Shown here in pieces: positions 17,273 through 28,823 of a stretch of DNA of 64,000 bases. The stretch covers positions 1,178,001-1,242,000 of the forward strand of contig NZ_WUBR01000001.1 of NCBI RefSeq assembly GCF_009807005.1, written 5' to 3'. The position numbers were made by a program, and so were the translations under genes. The first letter of the stretch is position 1. Each line of letters begins with the position of its first letter. The DNA comes from Aurantiacibacter rhizosphaerae (lineage in GTDB: Bacteria > Pseudomonadota > Alphaproteobacteria > Sphingomonadales > Sphingomonadaceae). Below the pieces are notes generated by a model. The model worked only from the letters and a program-made list of their open reading frames with translations. It had not been told where the DNA came from and ran no database searches.

Positions 17273-17782
17273 GTGGCGCAGCGGCCAGCAGGATATAGGG
17301 GGCAGGGCTTTTCGCTTCGCGGCGAAAAGGATCGCTTCGTCTTGCCGCCTTTGTTCCGCAAGGTTTTTGCCGAACTGGGCGATGAAGGCGTGCTGTGCGT
17401 TGCTAAGCACCACACCTATCCCTGCCTGACCGCCTTCGGCCCCTCCCGCACTGAAACCTTTGAAGATATCCTCGACAAGGAAGAGGAAAACGCAGTGCGC
17501 CGCGATATCGATTTCGATCGCGACCTGCGCTCCACCCAGATGTGGACCTTCACCGAAGTGCCGTTCGACAAGAGTGGCCGCTTCATCCTGCCCCCGCGCT
17601 TCTGCAAGGTTGGCGGCATTGGCGAGAACATCTGCTTCCTGGGTGGTGGCCAGTTCCTGACGATGTGGGACCTGGACCGGCTGGGCGAAATGGGCGGCGG
17701 CTGGGAAGACCAGTACGAGCTGTGCCTGGCAGAGGCTGAGGATGCCCGCGCCAAGTCTGCCGCAAAGGCGAAGCGATCATGA
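17273..17782 (+). CDS. mraZ: Transcriptional regulator MraZ
   Basis: First gene of the dcw cluster. It has two SpoVT-AbrB-like MraZ repeats: one from about residue 10 to 60 ([16 protein letters not shown]) and a second from about 85 to 135 ([20 protein letters not shown]). MraZ binds repeats near its own promoter and represses the cluster in E. coli. At 169 residues it is longer than the usual 140-150, mainly by an Ala/Lys tail. The start is GTG 17273 with GAGGGGTAGG upstream. Its stop overlaps rsmH (ATGA). Clear TGGGN repeats with correct spacing were not found. Confidence 0.96.
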   Translation: MAQRPAGYRGQGFSLRGEKDRFVLPPLFRKVFAELGDEGVLCVAKHHTYPCLTAFGPSRTETFEDILDKEEENAVRRDIDFDRDLRSTQMWTFTEVPFDKSGRFILPPRFCKVGGIGENICFLGGGQFLTMWDLDRLGEMGGGWEDQYELCLAEAEDARAKSAAKAKRS

Positions 17783-18729
17783 CCGGCGCTGCACCCCATA
17801 TCCCCGTGCTGCTGGATGAAGTGATCGACGCACTCGATCCGCAGCCCGGCGATGTCATCATCGATGCGACATTCGGTGCAGGCGGATATACGCGCGCCAT
17901 TCTGGATCGCGGGGCGACGGTGCACGCTTTCGATCGTGATCCCGATGCGATTTCAGCGGGCAGCCAGTGGGCGGAGACGAAGGCCGATCCGCCGCGCCTC
18001 GTGCTGCATCAGCGCCGCTTTTCCGAAATGGCGCAATCCATGGCTGAGGCTGGCATCGCGCAGGTGGACGGCATCGCGATGGATATCGGCGTATCGTCCA
18101 TGCAACTGGATCAGCCGGAGCGTGGCTTTGCCTTCTCCAGCAATGGCAAGCTGGACATGACGATGAGCCAGTCCGGCCCCAACGCCGCCGATTTCGTGAA
18201 CGAGGCTGCGGAAAAGGACATTGCCGACGTTCTTTACCAATACGGGGAAGAGCGCCAGTCGCGCCGCGTGGCCCGCGCCATCGTGGCAGCGCGCCCGCTT
18301 ACCACCACCGGCGAACTGGCTGCTGTGGTGCGCAAGGCGCTGGGCCATCGGCCGGGCGACAAAAAGGATCCTGCCACCCGGTCCTTCCAGGCCATCCGCA
18401 TCCATGTGAACGGAGAGCTGGACGAGCTGGAGCAGGGGCTGGCAGCCGCCGAGCAATTGCTGGGCGAGGGCGGCCGGCTGGCCGTGGTCAGTTTCCATTC
18501 CCTAGAAGACCGGATCGTGAAGAAATTCCTGCGCGACGCCGCGAACGCCAATCCGCGCGTATCGCGCCATCTGCCCGACGTGCAGGACGATGGCACCGCG
18601 CGTTTTGCCAAGCTGTCCAAGGCGATCCGCCCCTCTCAGGCGGAAATTGACCGTAACCCACGGGCGCGCTCCTCCACGCTGCGCGCCGCCGTACGTACCA
18701 ATGCACCTGCAAGAAAGGATGTCGCATGA
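17779..18729 (+). CDS. rsmH: 16S rRNA m4C1402 methyltransferase
   Basis: Methylates N4 of C1402 in 16S rRNA using SAM; formerly MraW. The opening [13 protein letters not shown] and [17 protein letters not shown] (SAM site, residues 35-51) are characteristic, as are [18 protein letters not shown] and [13 protein letters not shown]. At 316 residues it has normal length. Start and stop overlap neighbours by ATGA on both sides, fitting coupled translation of the wall cluster. Confidence 0.97.
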   Translation: MTGAAPHIPVLLDEVIDALDPQPGDVIIDATFGAGGYTRAILDRGATVHAFDRDPDAISAGSQWAETKADPPRLVLHQRRFSEMAQSMAEAGIAQVDGIAMDIGVSSMQLDQPERGFAFSSNGKLDMTMSQSGPNAADFVNEAAEKDIADVLYQYGEERQSRRVARAIVAARPLTTTGELAAVVRKALGHRPGDKKDPATRSFQAIRIHVNGELDELEQGLAAAEQLLGEGGRLAVVSFHSLEDRIVKKFLRDAANANPRVSRHLPDVQDDGTARFAKLSKAIRPSQAEIDRNPRARSSTLRAAVRTNAPARKDVA

Positions 18730-19268
18730 CACCGCAAAGCCGCATCCGCCGCATCGGCTGGCTCGCCGCTCTGGGCACCTGCATCGTCCTTTATATCCTG
18801 CTGCATGTGAAGGTGAACGCGGTGCATGCCGAGGTCATCCGGGCAGAGCGGGAGATCGTTCGGCTTGAAAACCAGAACATGCTGCTGGAAACGGAATTTC
18901 TCACCCGGTCCAGCCAGGTGCAGCTGGCCGCGTGGAACCGTGTGGACTTCGGTTTTGAAGCGCCGCGCGCGGAACAGTTCATCGACAGCCCGATCCAGCT
19001 GGCAAGCTTTGGCAGCCCGCGCAGCGCAGACGCCCCGGCCCCCATCTTGCTGGCGGGCATGACATCGGGCGAGGATATGCCCGATTTCCCGCAACTGGTA
19101 TCCCCGCTCACCGGGAAGCCGGTGGATGAGCGTGTGCTGGCAGGCGATGAACCGACAGAGGGGCATCTGGCCGTTACACTTGCACCGGGGCCGCTGCGCG
19201 TTCCCATCGTCACATCCGTCGGCGCACCCCTGGCCAGCGTGGCCATCGCGGGGGCTGGCCAGCGGTGA
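18726..19268 (+). CDS. ftsL: Cell division protein FtsL (extended form)
   Basis: A bitopic division protein: short basic N-terminus, a transmembrane segment at about residues 11-27 ([17 protein letters not shown]), then a coiled coil ([29 protein letters not shown], residues 33-61). FtsL pairs with FtsQ and FtsB and helps to activate FtsWI. Beyond residue 70 lies a long low-complexity periplasmic tail, making 180 residues against about 100-120 in enterobacteria. Identity is given by position and topology more than by sequence. It overlaps rsmH and ftsI by four bases each. Confidence 0.85.
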   Translation: MTPQSRIRRIGWLAALGTCIVLYILLHVKVNAVHAEVIRAEREIVRLENQNMLLETEFLTRSSQVQLAAWNRVDFGFEAPRAEQFIDSPIQLASFGSPRSADAPAPILLAGMTSGEDMPDFPQLVSPLTGKPVDERVLAGDEPTEGHLAVTLAPGPLRVPIVTSVGAPLASVAIAGAGQR

Positions 19269-21022
19269 GCACCTACGCCGCCCCGCACACTTTTATCACC
19301 GGGCAGACGCGGCGTGTCGATCATCGACGCCGCGCCTTGCTGGTGGCGCGCCTGCGGCTGTTGCTGATTGCGTTCGTCTTCGTGCTGGTTGCTGCGGCGG
19401 CGCTTGTCCGCATCGCCTGGATCGGCACGATAGAACCCGGCCCCAAGGAACTGTCCATGGCCGACGCGCTGCTGCCGCCGCGCGGAGAGATCACGGATCG
19501 CAACGGAGTGCCGCTGGCGCGCGCCTTCCCGGCCTATGCCCTGTGGTTCAATCCCGCCGCGATGACAGAGGGCGGTGACGGCGGCCCGCCGCTGGTGAAA
19601 ACGCCGGACGAGGTGGCCGACGAACTGATCGCGATCTTCCCCGATCTGGACCGGCACGAAATTACCGAGAAACTGCGGTCCGGCAGGCCCGGCTATCTTC
19701 GCCGGCGCGTTCTGCCTGAAGATGCGAACCGCGTGATCGCCATCGGCGAACTGGCGCTGGAACTGCCGCGCGAGGCGGATCGCCATTATCCGCAAGGCTC
19801 TCTTGCTGCGCATATCCTCGGCTATGTGGGTGCGGACGGGAATGGCCGCGTGGGCATGGAAGCTGTGCTGAACGAACAGCTGCTGGATCCCGTGCGCCGC
19901 GCAGAACCCGTGGCATTGTCCATCGACATGCGCGTGCAGGGTGCGTTGGAGGATGAGCTGCGCAGCGGGATGAAGGCCGTGAATGCCGTGGGCGCGGCGG
20001 GCATCGTGCTGGATGTGGATACAGGAGAGGTGATGGCGCTTGCCTCCCTGCCGGAATTTGATCCCAACGAAGTGCAATCCTCCGACGTTCGCGTGACGCA
20101 GGAACAGTATGAGCGCGGCATCGTGGCGCCTGCGTTCAACCGCGTGACCAATCAGGTTTACGAGCTGGGCAGCACGTTCAAGCCGCTGACCGTTGCCGCC
20201 GCAATCGACAGCGGATCGATCACCAACCTGGCGCGCCGTTACGATGCAAAGCCGTATAAGGTGCAGGGCCACACGGTGCGCGATTCCCATGAAATGGGCG
20301 CTTCGCTGAACGCGCCTGAAATGCTGATCCATTCCTCCAACGTGGTGACCGGCCACATCGTGGACGAGATGGGCGCGGCCACCTTGCGCAAGTACATGGT
20401 GGATCTGGGCATGAACGAGCGGCCCTATATCGAATTGCCGGCGCGCGGTTTCCCGCTGTGGGCGTCTGGCGAATGGTCGCGCATCAGGGGCATCACCGTT
20501 GGCTATGGCCACGGCGTTTCCGTCACCCCGCTGCATCTGGCCAGCGCCTATGCCGCGATGGTGAACGGCGGCATCTGGCGTCCGGCCACATTGCAGCGGC
20601 TGAAGCCGGGCGGTGCTCCACGTGGACGCCGCGTGTTCAAGGCCAGCACCAGCGCGCGCATGAACCAGCTGCTGCGCATGATCGCCGTCTATGGCACGGG
20701 CCGTAATGCCAATGCGCCGGGCTTCCGCGTGGGCGGCAAGACGGGCAGCGCGGAAAAGCCCGGCAACGGCGGATATCGCCAGACGACGCTGGTTTCCACA
20801 TTTGCCGCCGCCTTCCCCATGGACAATCCGCGCTTCGTTGTGATTGCCATGCTGGATGAACCAAAAGGCACGGTCGCCAGCTCTTTCCAGCGGACGGCTG
20901 CGTGGAACGCGGCGCCTATCGTGGGCCGCCTGGTGCCACGCATCGGCCCGCAACTGGGTGTGTTGCCCGATGCCAATCGCGATATTGATCTGACGGACCT
21001 GCGCCCGTTGGTGGGGGACTGA
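19265..21022 (+). CDS. ftsI: Septal peptidoglycan transpeptidase (PBP3/FtsI)
   Basis: Class B penicillin-binding protein that cross-links septal peptidoglycan. A single transmembrane helix lies at about residues 27-47. The catalytic motifs are S303-TF-K306 (GSTFKPL), S357-S-N359 and K492-T-G494. The N-terminal pedestal runs from about 55 to 240. 585 residues is normal. It starts with GTG at 19265, overlapping the ftsL stop (GTGA). murE follows after only three bases. It should work with FtsW, encoded five genes downstream. Confidence 0.97.
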   Translation: MSTYAAPHTFITGQTRRVDHRRRALLVARLRLLLIAFVFVLVAAAALVRIAWIGTIEPGPKELSMADALLPPRGEITDRNGVPLARAFPAYALWFNPAAMTEGGDGGPPLVKTPDEVADELIAIFPDLDRHEITEKLRSGRPGYLRRRVLPEDANRVIAIGELALELPREADRHYPQGSLAAHILGYVGADGNGRVGMEAVLNEQLLDPVRRAEPVALSIDMRVQGALEDELRSGMKAVNAVGAAGIVLDVDTGEVMALASLPEFDPNEVQSSDVRVTQEQYERGIVAPAFNRVTNQVYELGSTFKPLTVAAAIDSGSITNLARRYDAKPYKVQGHTVRDSHEMGASLNAPEMLIHSSNVVTGHIVDEMGAATLRKYMVDLGMNERPYIELPARGFPLWASGEWSRIRGITVGYGHGVSVTPLHLASAYAAMVNGGIWRPATLQRLKPGGAPRGRRVFKASTSARMNQLLRMIAVYGTGRNANAPGFRVGGKTGSAEKPGNGGYRQTTLVSTFAAAFPMDNPRFVVIAMLDEPKGTVASSFQRTAAWNAAPIVGRLVPRIGPQLGVLPDANRDIDLTDLRPLVGD

Positions 21023-21025
21023 GCC

Positions 21026-22501
21026 ATGCGAATTGCCGAACTTGCCAGCCAGATGGGTATCGACGCCGGAGAAGCCGCAGATACCCGCGTCACCGGTTTT
21101 GCCATCGATCATCGCAAGGTCGCGCCGGGCAATGTCTTCGGCGCGTTCCAAGGTGCGGCGGTAAACGGGGAGGACTATATCCCCGCCGCCATCGCCAGCG
21201 GTGCCATCGCGATCGTTGCCCGGCCAGAGGCCAAGGTGGAAGGCGCCGTGCATCTGGCGGATGACAATCCCCGCCGCGCCTTTGCCCGCGCGGCATCGCT
21301 GTTCTTCCAGCCCACGCCCGAAACCGTGGTTGCCGTCACCGGCACCAACGGCAAGACCAGCTGCGTGGAGATGACGCGCCAGATCTGGCGCATGTGCGGC
21401 GAACGTGCGGCCAGCATCGGCACGCTGGGCGTAACCACGCCCGATGAAAGCGTATCCACCGGGCTGACCACGCCCGATATCGTCACCTTCCTTTCGAACA
21501 TGACGGGCCTTTCGCGCGAAGGCGTGACGCATGTGGCCTATGAAGCATCCAGCCACGGCCTGTCCCAGTACCGTAACGAGGGATTGTCCGTGCAGGCGGG
21601 CGCATTCACCAATCTCAGCCGCGATCACCTCGATTATCACAAGGACATGGACGATTACTTCGCGGCCAAGATGCGCCTGTTCACCGAAGTGGTGGATGAC
21701 GGCGGCACCGCAGTAATCTGGGCCGATGATGAATGGTCCGCCAAGGTGATAGAGATTGCCAAGGAGCGCGGGCTGACGCCGTTCACCGTGGGAGAGCAGG
21801 GCAAGGGTATCAACCTGATTGCTCGCAATCCCAGCCCATTGGGGCAGGAACTGAAATTTGTTCACGGCGGCAAGGCCTATGCCATCCGTCTGCCGCTGAT
21901 CGGTGCGTATCAGGTTGCCAATGCGCTGACCTCTGCCGGTCTGGCGCTGGCTACAGGAGCGGAGGCGGACCGGGTTTTCGATGCGGTTTCGCGGTTGCAG
22001 CCCGTGCGCGGCCGGCTGGAGCGGGCGGTGATTTGTGCCAGCGGAGCGCCGGTTTATGTGGATTACGCCCACACCCCCGATGCCCTTGCCGCTGCAATTG
22101 CTGCATTACGCCCACACGTGAATGGTCGCCTCATCACAGTTTTCGGCGCGGGCGGGGACCGCGATACCGGCAAGCGCGCACCCATGGGGGAGGCAGCGGC
22201 TGCGGGCAGCGATCTTGTGTTCGTGACGGATGACAATCCGCGCGGCGAGGACGCGGCCAGCATCCGCAGCGAAGTGATGCGCGGTGCGGGGGACAAGGCC
22301 AGGAATATCGGCGGCAGGCGCGATGCCATCACCGCCGCCATTACAGAGGCGAACAGTGACGACATCGTGCTGATCGCGGGCAAGGGACATGAGCAGGGAC
22401 AGATCGTGGGATCGGGAGAGAACATGAAGGTATTGCCGTTCGACGATGTGGACGTTGCTCGTGAATGTGCAGCAGCGCTTTCATCGGGTGGCGCACGATG
22501 A
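21026..22501 (+). CDS. murE: UDP-MurNAc-tripeptide synthetase, meso-DAP adding
   Basis: Adds the third stem residue to UDP-MurNAc-L-Ala-D-Glu. The ATP loop is TGTNGKTS (about residues 107-114). The DNPR signature at VTDDNPRGED marks specificity for meso-diaminopimelate, so the wall is of the Gram-negative A1-gamma type. All three Mur ligase domains are present in 491 residues. The stop overlaps the murF ATG (ATGA). Confidence 0.97.
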   Translation: MRIAELASQMGIDAGEAADTRVTGFAIDHRKVAPGNVFGAFQGAAVNGEDYIPAAIASGAIAIVARPEAKVEGAVHLADDNPRRAFARAASLFFQPTPETVVAVTGTNGKTSCVEMTRQIWRMCGERAASIGTLGVTTPDESVSTGLTTPDIVTFLSNMTGLSREGVTHVAYEASSHGLSQYRNEGLSVQAGAFTNLSRDHLDYHKDMDDYFAAKMRLFTEVVDDGGTAVIWADDEWSAKVIEIAKERGLTPFTVGEQGKGINLIARNPSPLGQELKFVHGGKAYAIRLPLIGAYQVANALTSAGLALATGAEADRVFDAVSRLQPVRGRLERAVICASGAPVYVDYAHTPDALAAAIAALRPHVNGRLITVFGAGGDRDTGKRAPMGEAAAAGSDLVFVTDDNPRGEDAASIRSEVMRGAGDKARNIGGRRDAITAAITEANSDDIVLIAGKGHEQGQIVGSGENMKVLPFDDVDVARECAAALSSGGAR

Positions 22502-23955
22502 GCGCGGCACTGGATCTGCTGCGCTGGCCCCGCCGCAAAAGCGACCCTGCGCGTCTTGCCCTGTGGACGGCTGACGAGATCGCGGCCGCTACAGGCGGGA
22601 CTGCTTATGGTGAATTTCAGGTTAGCGGCGTTGAGATGGACAGCCGCGACGTGCGCGGCGGGGACCTGTTTGTAGCGCTGAAGGGCGAGGCCATGGACGG
22701 CCATCGTTTCCTTGAAAAAGCCTTTGCCAATGGCGCGGCGGCAGCCCTGGTGGATCGGGAAGTCGATTACCCCCATGTTCGCGTGGAAGATACGACCAAG
22801 GCTTTGGAAGCATTGGCAAAAGAGGCGCGGCGGCGTAGCATTTCCAGGATCGTCGGGGTGACGGGTTCTGTCGGCAAGACCGGCGTGAAGGAAGCCATTT
22901 TCGCCGCGCTGGAACGCACCAGCCGCGGTGCCGCCCATCGCAGCGTGCGCAGTTATAACAACCACGTCGGCGTTCCGCTCAGCATGGCGCGCATGGCACC
23001 GCGCAGCCGCTATGGTGTGTTCGAGATGGGCATGAACCACGCGGGAGAGATTTCAGGCCTTACCGCGATGGTGCGCCCGCACGTGGCCGTCATCACCACG
23101 ATTGCGCCCGCCCACATCGAAAATCTTGGTTCGATGGAAGGGATTGCCGCTGCCAAGGCAGAAATTTTCGAGGGGCTGGAAAAAGGCGGCACCGCCGTCA
23201 TCCCCGCCGATATTGAGCAATTTGCCCAATTGCGCGATGCGGCAAAGGCTGCCGGCGCAAAGGTGATTGCCTTTGGTCGCAGTGAACAGGCAGACCTGCG
23301 CCTGCTGGACGCTATTCCCGATGGCACCGGCGGCTCTCTGGTGACGGCGGCGATGGGCGAAACGCGGCTTTGCTTTACCGTGGCGGAACCGGGCGAACAC
23401 TGGATCGACAATGCATTGTGCGTGATGGCCGCTGTCTACGCGGCAGGCGGCGATCTGGGTGCGGCAGGGCTGGCGCTGGCCGAAATGGGCGGCCTGAAGG
23501 GGCGCGGTGCGCGTGTGCGGGCGAAGGTGCCCGGCGGCTATGCATTGGTGATAGACGAGAGTTACAATGCCAATCCCGCTTCCATGCGCGCCACGCTGGC
23601 GCAGCTGGGGCAAACGCCTGCCACGCGGCGGATCGCGGTGCTGGGCAGCATGAAGGAACTGGGCGATTTCGCGCCCGCTTTCCACGCCCAGCTGGCCGAG
23701 CCGGTGGAAGCTGCCCGCATCGATCACGCCATCCTGGTGGGTGAAGAGATGACTGCCCTTGCACGTGAGATGGGGAAAGACGCGAATCGGGCGCTTGGCA
23801 ACGCCCCAAGCTTTGCCCATTGCGATAATGCGGGCGAGGCAATCGCAGCCTTGCAGGAATTCGGCCTTGCCGGTGGAGACGCCGTGCTGGTGAAGGGTTC
23901 CAACTCGGTAGGGCTTGCCCGCGTTGTGGCCCACTTCACGGCCAGGGAAGGCTGA
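22498..23955 (+). CDS. murF: UDP-MurNAc-tripeptide--D-Ala-D-Ala ligase
   Basis: Adds D-Ala-D-Ala to complete the pentapeptide. Domains: an N-terminal substrate domain ([20 protein letters not shown]), an ATP loop [14 protein letters not shown] around residues 118-131, and the [10 protein letters not shown] and [11 protein letters not shown] signatures of MurF. I start at ATG 22498, which overlaps the murE stop; an upstream Met at 22465 would lie deep within murE. 485 residues. Its D-Ala-D-Ala substrate is made by the Ddl encoded in this cluster. Confidence 0.97.
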   Translation: MSAALDLLRWPRRKSDPARLALWTADEIAAATGGTAYGEFQVSGVEMDSRDVRGGDLFVALKGEAMDGHRFLEKAFANGAAAALVDREVDYPHVRVEDTTKALEALAKEARRRSISRIVGVTGSVGKTGVKEAIFAALERTSRGAAHRSVRSYNNHVGVPLSMARMAPRSRYGVFEMGMNHAGEISGLTAMVRPHVAVITTIAPAHIENLGSMEGIAAAKAEIFEGLEKGGTAVIPADIEQFAQLRDAAKAAGAKVIAFGRSEQADLRLLDAIPDGTGGSLVTAAMGETRLCFTVAEPGEHWIDNALCVMAAVYAAGGDLGAAGLALAEMGGLKGRGARVRAKVPGGYALVIDESYNANPASMRATLAQLGQTPATRRIAVLGSMKELGDFAPAFHAQLAEPVEAARIDHAILVGEEMTALAREMGKDANRALGNAPSFAHCDNAGEAIAALQEFGLAGGDAVLVKGSNSVGLARVVAHFTAREG

Positions 23956-23966
23956 CGCGCGAACAC

Positions 23967-25040
23967 ATGCTGTATTTTCTTGCCGAGATGATGAATTTCG
24001 AAGGGGCGTTCAACCTCGTCCGCTATCAGACCTTCCGTGCTGGTGCGGCGATGATGACGGCCCTTTTCATCGGACTGATCATCGGCCCCAAGTTCATCAA
24101 CATGCTGCGCGTGCGCCAGGGCAAGGGTCAGCCGATCCGTGCAGACGGCCCTGAATCGCATCAGAAGAAGGTGGGCACCCCCACCATGGGCGGCCTGATG
24201 ATCCTGACCGCGCTGACCATTTCCATGCTGTTGTGGATGGATCTTTCCAACCCGTTCCTGTGGGCATGCCTGGCCGTGACGCTGGGCTTTGGCCTGATCG
24301 GTTTTCTGGATGATTACGACAAGGTGACGAAGCGTAGTCATAAGGGCGTTTCGGGCAAGGTCCGCCTGCTGGCGGAATTCTTCGTTGCCGGGATCGCCAC
24401 CTACATCATCGTGCAGGAGGTGGGGTCTACCGCGCTATACCTGCCCTTCCTTTCCGACACCGGGCTGGAACTGGGCTGGCTGTTCTATCCCTTTGCCGCC
24501 ACGGTAATCGTGGGCGCGGGCAATGCCGTAAACCTTACAGACGGGCTGGATGGCCTTGCCACCATGCCGGTGGTGATCGCCGCCGGTGCCTTTGCGTTGA
24601 TCTGCTACCTTGTGGGCCGCGCCGACTTTTCTGCATATCTTGGCATTCCGCATGTTCTGTCTGCAGGTGAGCTGGCTATCATGTGCACCGCCATCATGGG
24701 CGCAGGGCTGGCCTTCCTCTGGTACAACGCCCCGCCTGCAGCCGTGTTCATGGGTGACACCGGTTCGCTGGCCCTTGGCGGCGCGCTGGGCGCGATTGCC
24801 GTTGCCAGTCATCACGAGATCGTGCTTGCCATCATAGGCGGCCTGTTCGTGCTGGAGGCTGTCAGCGTGATCATTCAGGTTTTCTGGTTTAAACGCACTG
24901 GCCGGCGGATTTTCCGCATGGCTCCTATCCACCACCATTTCGAACAGCTCGGCTGGAGCGAGAGCAAGGTCGTGATCCGTTTCTGGATCATTGCCCTGGT
25001 CCTCGCCGTCATCGGGCTGGCCACGTTGAAGCTCAGGTGA
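23967..25040 (+). CDS. mraY: Phospho-MurNAc-pentapeptide translocase
   Basis: Integral membrane enzyme that transfers phospho-MurNAc-pentapeptide to undecaprenyl phosphate, making lipid I. About ten hydrophobic segments. The catalytic motifs are [22 protein letters not shown] and MAPIHHHFE (the HHH motif), all intact. 357 residues, usual length. It lies 11 bases after murF and overlaps murD through GTGA. Confidence 0.98.
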   Translation: MLYFLAEMMNFEGAFNLVRYQTFRAGAAMMTALFIGLIIGPKFINMLRVRQGKGQPIRADGPESHQKKVGTPTMGGLMILTALTISMLLWMDLSNPFLWACLAVTLGFGLIGFLDDYDKVTKRSHKGVSGKVRLLAEFFVAGIATYIIVQEVGSTALYLPFLSDTGLELGWLFYPFAATVIVGAGNAVNLTDGLDGLATMPVVIAAGAFALICYLVGRADFSAYLGIPHVLSAGELAIMCTAIMGAGLAFLWYNAPPAAVFMGDTGSLALGGALGAIAVASHHEIVLAIIGGLFVLEAVSVIIQVFWFKRTGRRIFRMAPIHHHFEQLGWSESKVVIRFWIIALVLAVIGLATLKLR

Positions 25041-26398
25041 TCACGGCAAAGGCCTTCTCCGGGAAAAATTACTGTGTGCTGGGCCTTGCGCGTTCGGGCC
25101 TGGCCACGGTGGAAACGCTGCTGGCCAGCGGCGCGCGCATAACCGCGTGGGATCGCCGTAACGAGCCGAAGCAAAAGCTGGCCAGCCGTTGCACCATTGC
25201 CGATCCGCTGGAGATTGACCTTACTGGCTTCGATGCCATCGTCGTTTCACCAGGCGTGCCGCTCAACACCCATCCCATCGCGGACAGGGCGCGCGCGGCG
25301 GGTGTGCCCATTATCGGCGATATCGAATTGTTTGCGCTGGCCCGGCCAGAACTGCCGCCCCACCGCGTGGTGGGCATCACCGGCACAAATGGCAAATCCA
25401 CCACCACCGCGCTGGTCCATCACCTGCTGCGCGAGGCCGGAGTGCCAACGCGCATGGGCGGCAATATCGGCCTTCCCGTGCTGGGGCAGGAGCCGCTGGA
25501 GGAAGGCGGCGTCTATGTGTTCGAACTGTCGAGCTATCAGATTGACCTGACCCGTTCGCTGGCGTGCGAGGCGGCGGCGCTGATCAATATCACGCCCGAT
25601 CACCTCGACAGGTATGACGATTTTACCGCCTATGCCTTTGCCAAAGGGCGGCTGTTCACCATGCAGGGCGCAGGCCAATACGCCGTGTTCGGTTGCGAGG
25701 ATGCGCCCACCAGAGCCATCCAGCAGGCCGAGGCTGCGCGCCGTCCCGATGGTCTTGCGCATTGCGTGGATGCCTGGGCGTGGGAGCCGTTCCAGAAGGA
25801 ATGGCCCAGCCTGCAAGGGCCGCACAATCTACAGAACGCGGCAATCGCTGCGGCACTGGTGCAGCGCCTTGGCGTTTCGCGCGATGCCGTGTTGACGGGT
25901 TTTGCCAGCTTTGCCGGATTGCCGCACCGGATGGAGCGCATGGGCGAGGCAGGCGGCGTGTTGTTCGTGAATGACAGCAAGGCCACCAATCCCGCTTCCA
26001 CCGCGCCTGCCCTGGCGGCTTATCCGCCGGTTGACGGCAAACCGCGCGTTCACTGGATTTGCGGCGGACTGGCGAAGGAAGACAATCTGAACGATTGCGC
26101 GCCCTATTTCGGCAATGTCGCCTGCGCCTACACTATCGGAGAGGCCGGCCCGATGTTTTCGGACCTGCTGGAATCCGTTGTTCGGGTGGAGCGGTGCGAG
26201 CTGCTGGCCGAGGCGGTATCGCGCAGCATCGCCGCTGCGCAGCCCGGCGAAGTCATCCTGTTCAGCCCGGCTTGCGCCAGTTTCGATCAGTTTCGCGATT
26301 ACGAGGCTCGGGGCGATACCTTCCGCGATCTTGCCGCCAGCATCGGCTGCGATGCGACCCCGGCTGAATGCGGGTTCGATTCAAGGTCTGCTGCATGA
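25037..26398 (+). CDS. murD: UDP-MurNAc-L-alanine--D-glutamate ligase
   Basis: Adds D-Glu in the second stem step. It has a Rossmann-like N-terminus ([19 protein letters not shown]), an ATP loop [12 protein letters not shown] at about residue 112, and [12 protein letters not shown] in the C-terminal domain, which binds substrate. 453 residues is normal. The start is GTG at 25037, inside the mraY stop overlap. The end overlaps the ftsW ATG. Confidence 0.97.
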   Translation: MITAKAFSGKNYCVLGLARSGLATVETLLASGARITAWDRRNEPKQKLASRCTIADPLEIDLTGFDAIVVSPGVPLNTHPIADRARAAGVPIIGDIELFALARPELPPHRVVGITGTNGKSTTTALVHHLLREAGVPTRMGGNIGLPVLGQEPLEEGGVYVFELSSYQIDLTRSLACEAAALINITPDHLDRYDDFTAYAFAKGRLFTMQGAGQYAVFGCEDAPTRAIQQAEAARRPDGLAHCVDAWAWEPFQKEWPSLQGPHNLQNAAIAAALVQRLGVSRDAVLTGFASFAGLPHRMERMGEAGGVLFVNDSKATNPASTAPALAAYPPVDGKPRVHWICGGLAKEDNLNDCAPYFGNVACAYTIGEAGPMFSDLLESVVRVERCELLAEAVSRSIAAAQPGEVILFSPACASFDQFRDYEARGDTFRDLAASIGCDATPAECGFDSRSAA

Positions 26399-27621
26399 AC
26401 ACGCCGCCGATCTATATTCCGCGCGGCGGGCAAGAGAGCGAGAAACGCACCCCGCGCTACCAGCAGGATCGCAAGCGCGAACTGCGCATCTGGTGGCGGG
26501 AGATCGATCGCTGGCTGCTGTTCTTCGTGCTGCTGCTGATGGCGGTTGGCACGCTGGCCGTGGCCGCGGCATCGCCTGCCAGCGCCCACCGCCTTTCCAC
26601 CAGCGAAGAAAGCTTGCCCGATCTCTATTTCTTCTGGGCGCATATCCGCTGGCAGGCTCTGGGTCTGCTGGTTCTGATCGGCACATCGCTGTTGCCGCGT
26701 GAACTGATGCGCCGGGGTGCCATCGTCATGGCGGGCTTCATGCTGCTGCTCCTGTTCCTTGTACCCTTCGTCGGGTACGAGGTGAACGGTGCCAAGCGCT
26801 GGATCAGGTTTGGCATGGGCGTGCAGCCCAGCGAATTCTTGAAGCCCGCATTCGCCGTGACGCTGGCCTGGATCCTGTCCTGGAAGCTGCGCGATCCGAA
26901 ACTGCCGGTGATCGGCATATCGGGCGCGCTGGTGGGATTGGTGACCGTGCTGCTGATGGCGCAGCCCAATCTGGGCGCGGCCATCCTGTTTATCGGCACG
27001 TGGCTGGTGATGGTGATGCTGGCAGGCCTGCCCTTGCAGCGCATCGGCATGCTGCTGGGCGCGGGCGTTGCCGGGATGCTGGCCGCCTATCTGTTTTATG
27101 ACAATGCGCGCCACCGCATCGATTCCTTTTTCGGTGGCCCCACCGCCTATGATCACGTGGACCTGGCCAATCGCACGCTGACCGCAGGCGGCTGGACCGG
27201 CAGCGGTTTCTGGCTGGGCGAGAACAAGCTGCGCCTGCCCGAAGCGCACACCGACTATATCTTCTCCGTCATCGGGGAAGAGCTGGGCCTGATCATCTGC
27301 GCGCTGATCGTGCTGCTGTATCTCGCCATCATCCTGCGCGTGCTGATCCGGCTGGTGGATGAGGACAGGCTGTTCATCATCCTTGCCGCCAGCGGGCTGA
27401 TCGCTTTTTTCGGCGGGCAGGCTTTCATCAATATTCTCGTCAATCTGCAGCTTTTCCCCAGCAAGGGCATGACCTTGCCCTTGGTGAGCTATGGCGGATC
27501 GTCAACAATAGCGCAGTGTTTCACGATAGGCCTTCTGCTGGCGGTAACGCGGCGCAATCCTTTCCTCGCGCGGGAACCTTTCGATGTGCGTGACGCACTG
27601 GAGAAGGAGGACGATTTATGA
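26395..27621 (+). CDS. ftsW: Septal peptidoglycan glycosyltransferase FtsW
   Basis: A SEDS-family membrane protein with about ten transmembrane segments that polymerises lipid II at the septum with FtsI. Family motifs include GAKRWIRFGMGVQPSEFLKPAF, AHTDYIFSVIGEELG and LPLVSYGGSS. The N-terminal 40 residues are cytoplasmic and charged. I start at ATG 26395 (MNTPPIYIP), overlapping the murD stop; an upstream in-frame start at 26368 lies in murD. The C-terminus is short and charged. It overlaps murG by ATGA. Confidence 0.97.
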   Translation: MNTPPIYIPRGGQESEKRTPRYQQDRKRELRIWWREIDRWLLFFVLLLMAVGTLAVAAASPASAHRLSTSEESLPDLYFFWAHIRWQALGLLVLIGTSLLPRELMRRGAIVMAGFMLLLLFLVPFVGYEVNGAKRWIRFGMGVQPSEFLKPAFAVTLAWILSWKLRDPKLPVIGISGALVGLVTVLLMAQPNLGAAILFIGTWLVMVMLAGLPLQRIGMLLGAGVAGMLAAYLFYDNARHRIDSFFGGPTAYDHVDLANRTLTAGGWTGSGFWLGENKLRLPEAHTDYIFSVIGEELGLIICALIVLLYLAIILRVLIRLVDEDRLFIILAASGLIAFFGGQAFINILVNLQLFPSKGMTLPLVSYGGSSTIAQCFTIGLLLAVTRRNPFLAREPFDVRDALEKEDDL

Positions 27622-28823
27622 CCAGCTCTACGCGCCACTTCGTTTTGGCTGCCGGTGGCACCGGCGGACATCTGACGCCTGCCTTTGCCCTTGCGCATGA
27701 ATTGGAACGGCGCGGCCATCACGTCGCGCTGATTACCGATGAACGCGGGGAAGCCATTCCCGGCAAGCCCGATTTCCTCACCGCGCATGTTCTGCCCGCA
27801 GGCCGCTTCGGCAAGAACCCCTTGCGCTGGCCCGCCGCGATCAAGGCCGTGCTGCAAGGGCGCACCATGTCGCAGCGGCTTTATGAAACGGTGCAGCCCA
27901 CGGCCGTGATCGGATTTGGCGGCTATCCCGCCCTGCCTGCCTTGCTGGGCGCACAGGCCATGGAAATTCCTACCATCGTGCATGAACAGAACGCCGTGCT
28001 GGGCCGGGTCAACCGGTTGCTGGCGGGCAGGGTGGATGCCATTGCGCTGTCCTATCCTGATGTCGATCGGCTGAAGGCGAAATACGAGAAGAAGACGCAC
28101 CTTGTCGGCAATCCGGTGCGCCCCGCTGTGCTGTCGTTGCGGGATCAGGAATTTCCTGCCTTCACCGAAGAAGGGCTGTTTCGCGTATTGGTAACAGGCG
28201 GCAGCCAGGGCGCGCGCGTGCTTTCCGAAGTGGTGCCCGATGGCCTTTCCATGCTGCCACCCGCGCTGCGAAATCGCCTGCAGGTAACGCAGCAATGCCG
28301 GCCAGAAGATCTGGACGCGGTCCGCGCGCGCTATGCCAATCACGAGATTCCGGCAGAGCTGGCCACCTATTTCGAGAACATGTCCGCGCGCCTTGCCGAT
28401 ACGCACCTGTTTATCGGGCGCGCAGGCGCATCCACCATCGCCGAACTCACCGCCGTGGGCCGCCCTGCCATTCTGGTGCCGCTGCCCATTGCAACGGACG
28501 ATCATCAGGCGGCCAACACGCGCGAAATCGTGAAGGCCGGGGGCGCGCGCTCTATTCGGCAGACGGGTTTCACGGCGAAGGAACTGGCCAAGCAGATCGC
28601 CGCCATGGCGCAGCGACCGGAAACGCTGGCTAACGCCGCGCATGCCGCGTGGAATTGCGGCAGGCCCGATGCGGCCAGCGATCTTGCCGATCTGGTGGAA
28701 AGCTTTGGCGGGGCAGACATGATGGATGTGATCCGCGTGGGCGAAAACAATGCGCGCGGCGCTTCGCAGGAAGCCGCGCCCAACCGCGCAACGCGCGATA
28801 CGCCAAGGGGTAAGGGCGCATGA
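27618..28823 (+). CDS. murG: UDP-GlcNAc--undecaprenyl-PP-MurNAc-pentapeptide transferase
   Basis: Peripheral inner-membrane GT28 enzyme that converts lipid I to lipid II. N-terminal [14 protein letters not shown] binds acceptor, [11 protein letters not shown] and [14 protein letters not shown] follow, and [14 protein letters not shown] with [11 protein letters not shown] binds UDP-GlcNAc. It is 401 residues, about 40 longer than usual, because of a polar tail after residue 365 ([19 protein letters not shown] and on). The tail overlaps nothing and looks lineage-specific. Its stop overlaps murC. Confidence 0.96.
   Translation: MTSSTRHFVLAAGGTGGHLTPAFALAHELERRGHHVALITDERGEAIPGKPDFLTAHVLPAGRFGKNPLRWPAAIKAVLQGRTMSQRLYETVQPTAVIGFGGYPALPALLGAQAMEIPTIVHEQNAVLGRVNRLLAGRVDAIALSYPDVDRLKAKYEKKTHLVGNPVRPAVLSLRDQEFPAFTEEGLFRVLVTGGSQGARVLSEVVPDGLSMLPPALRNRLQVTQQCRPEDLDAVRARYANHEIPAELATYFENMSARLADTHLFIGRAGASTIAELTAVGRPAILVPLPIATDDHQAANTREIVKAGGARSIRQTGFTAKELAKQIAAMAQRPETLANAAHAAWNCGRPDAASDLADLVESFGGADMMDVIRVGENNARGASQEAAPNRATRDTPRGKGA

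Noticed and set aside
18791-22072. A 1093-codon open frame on the minus strand across ftsL, ftsI and murE
   Set aside because: Shadow frame of three clear dcw genes, typical of high-GC DNA.
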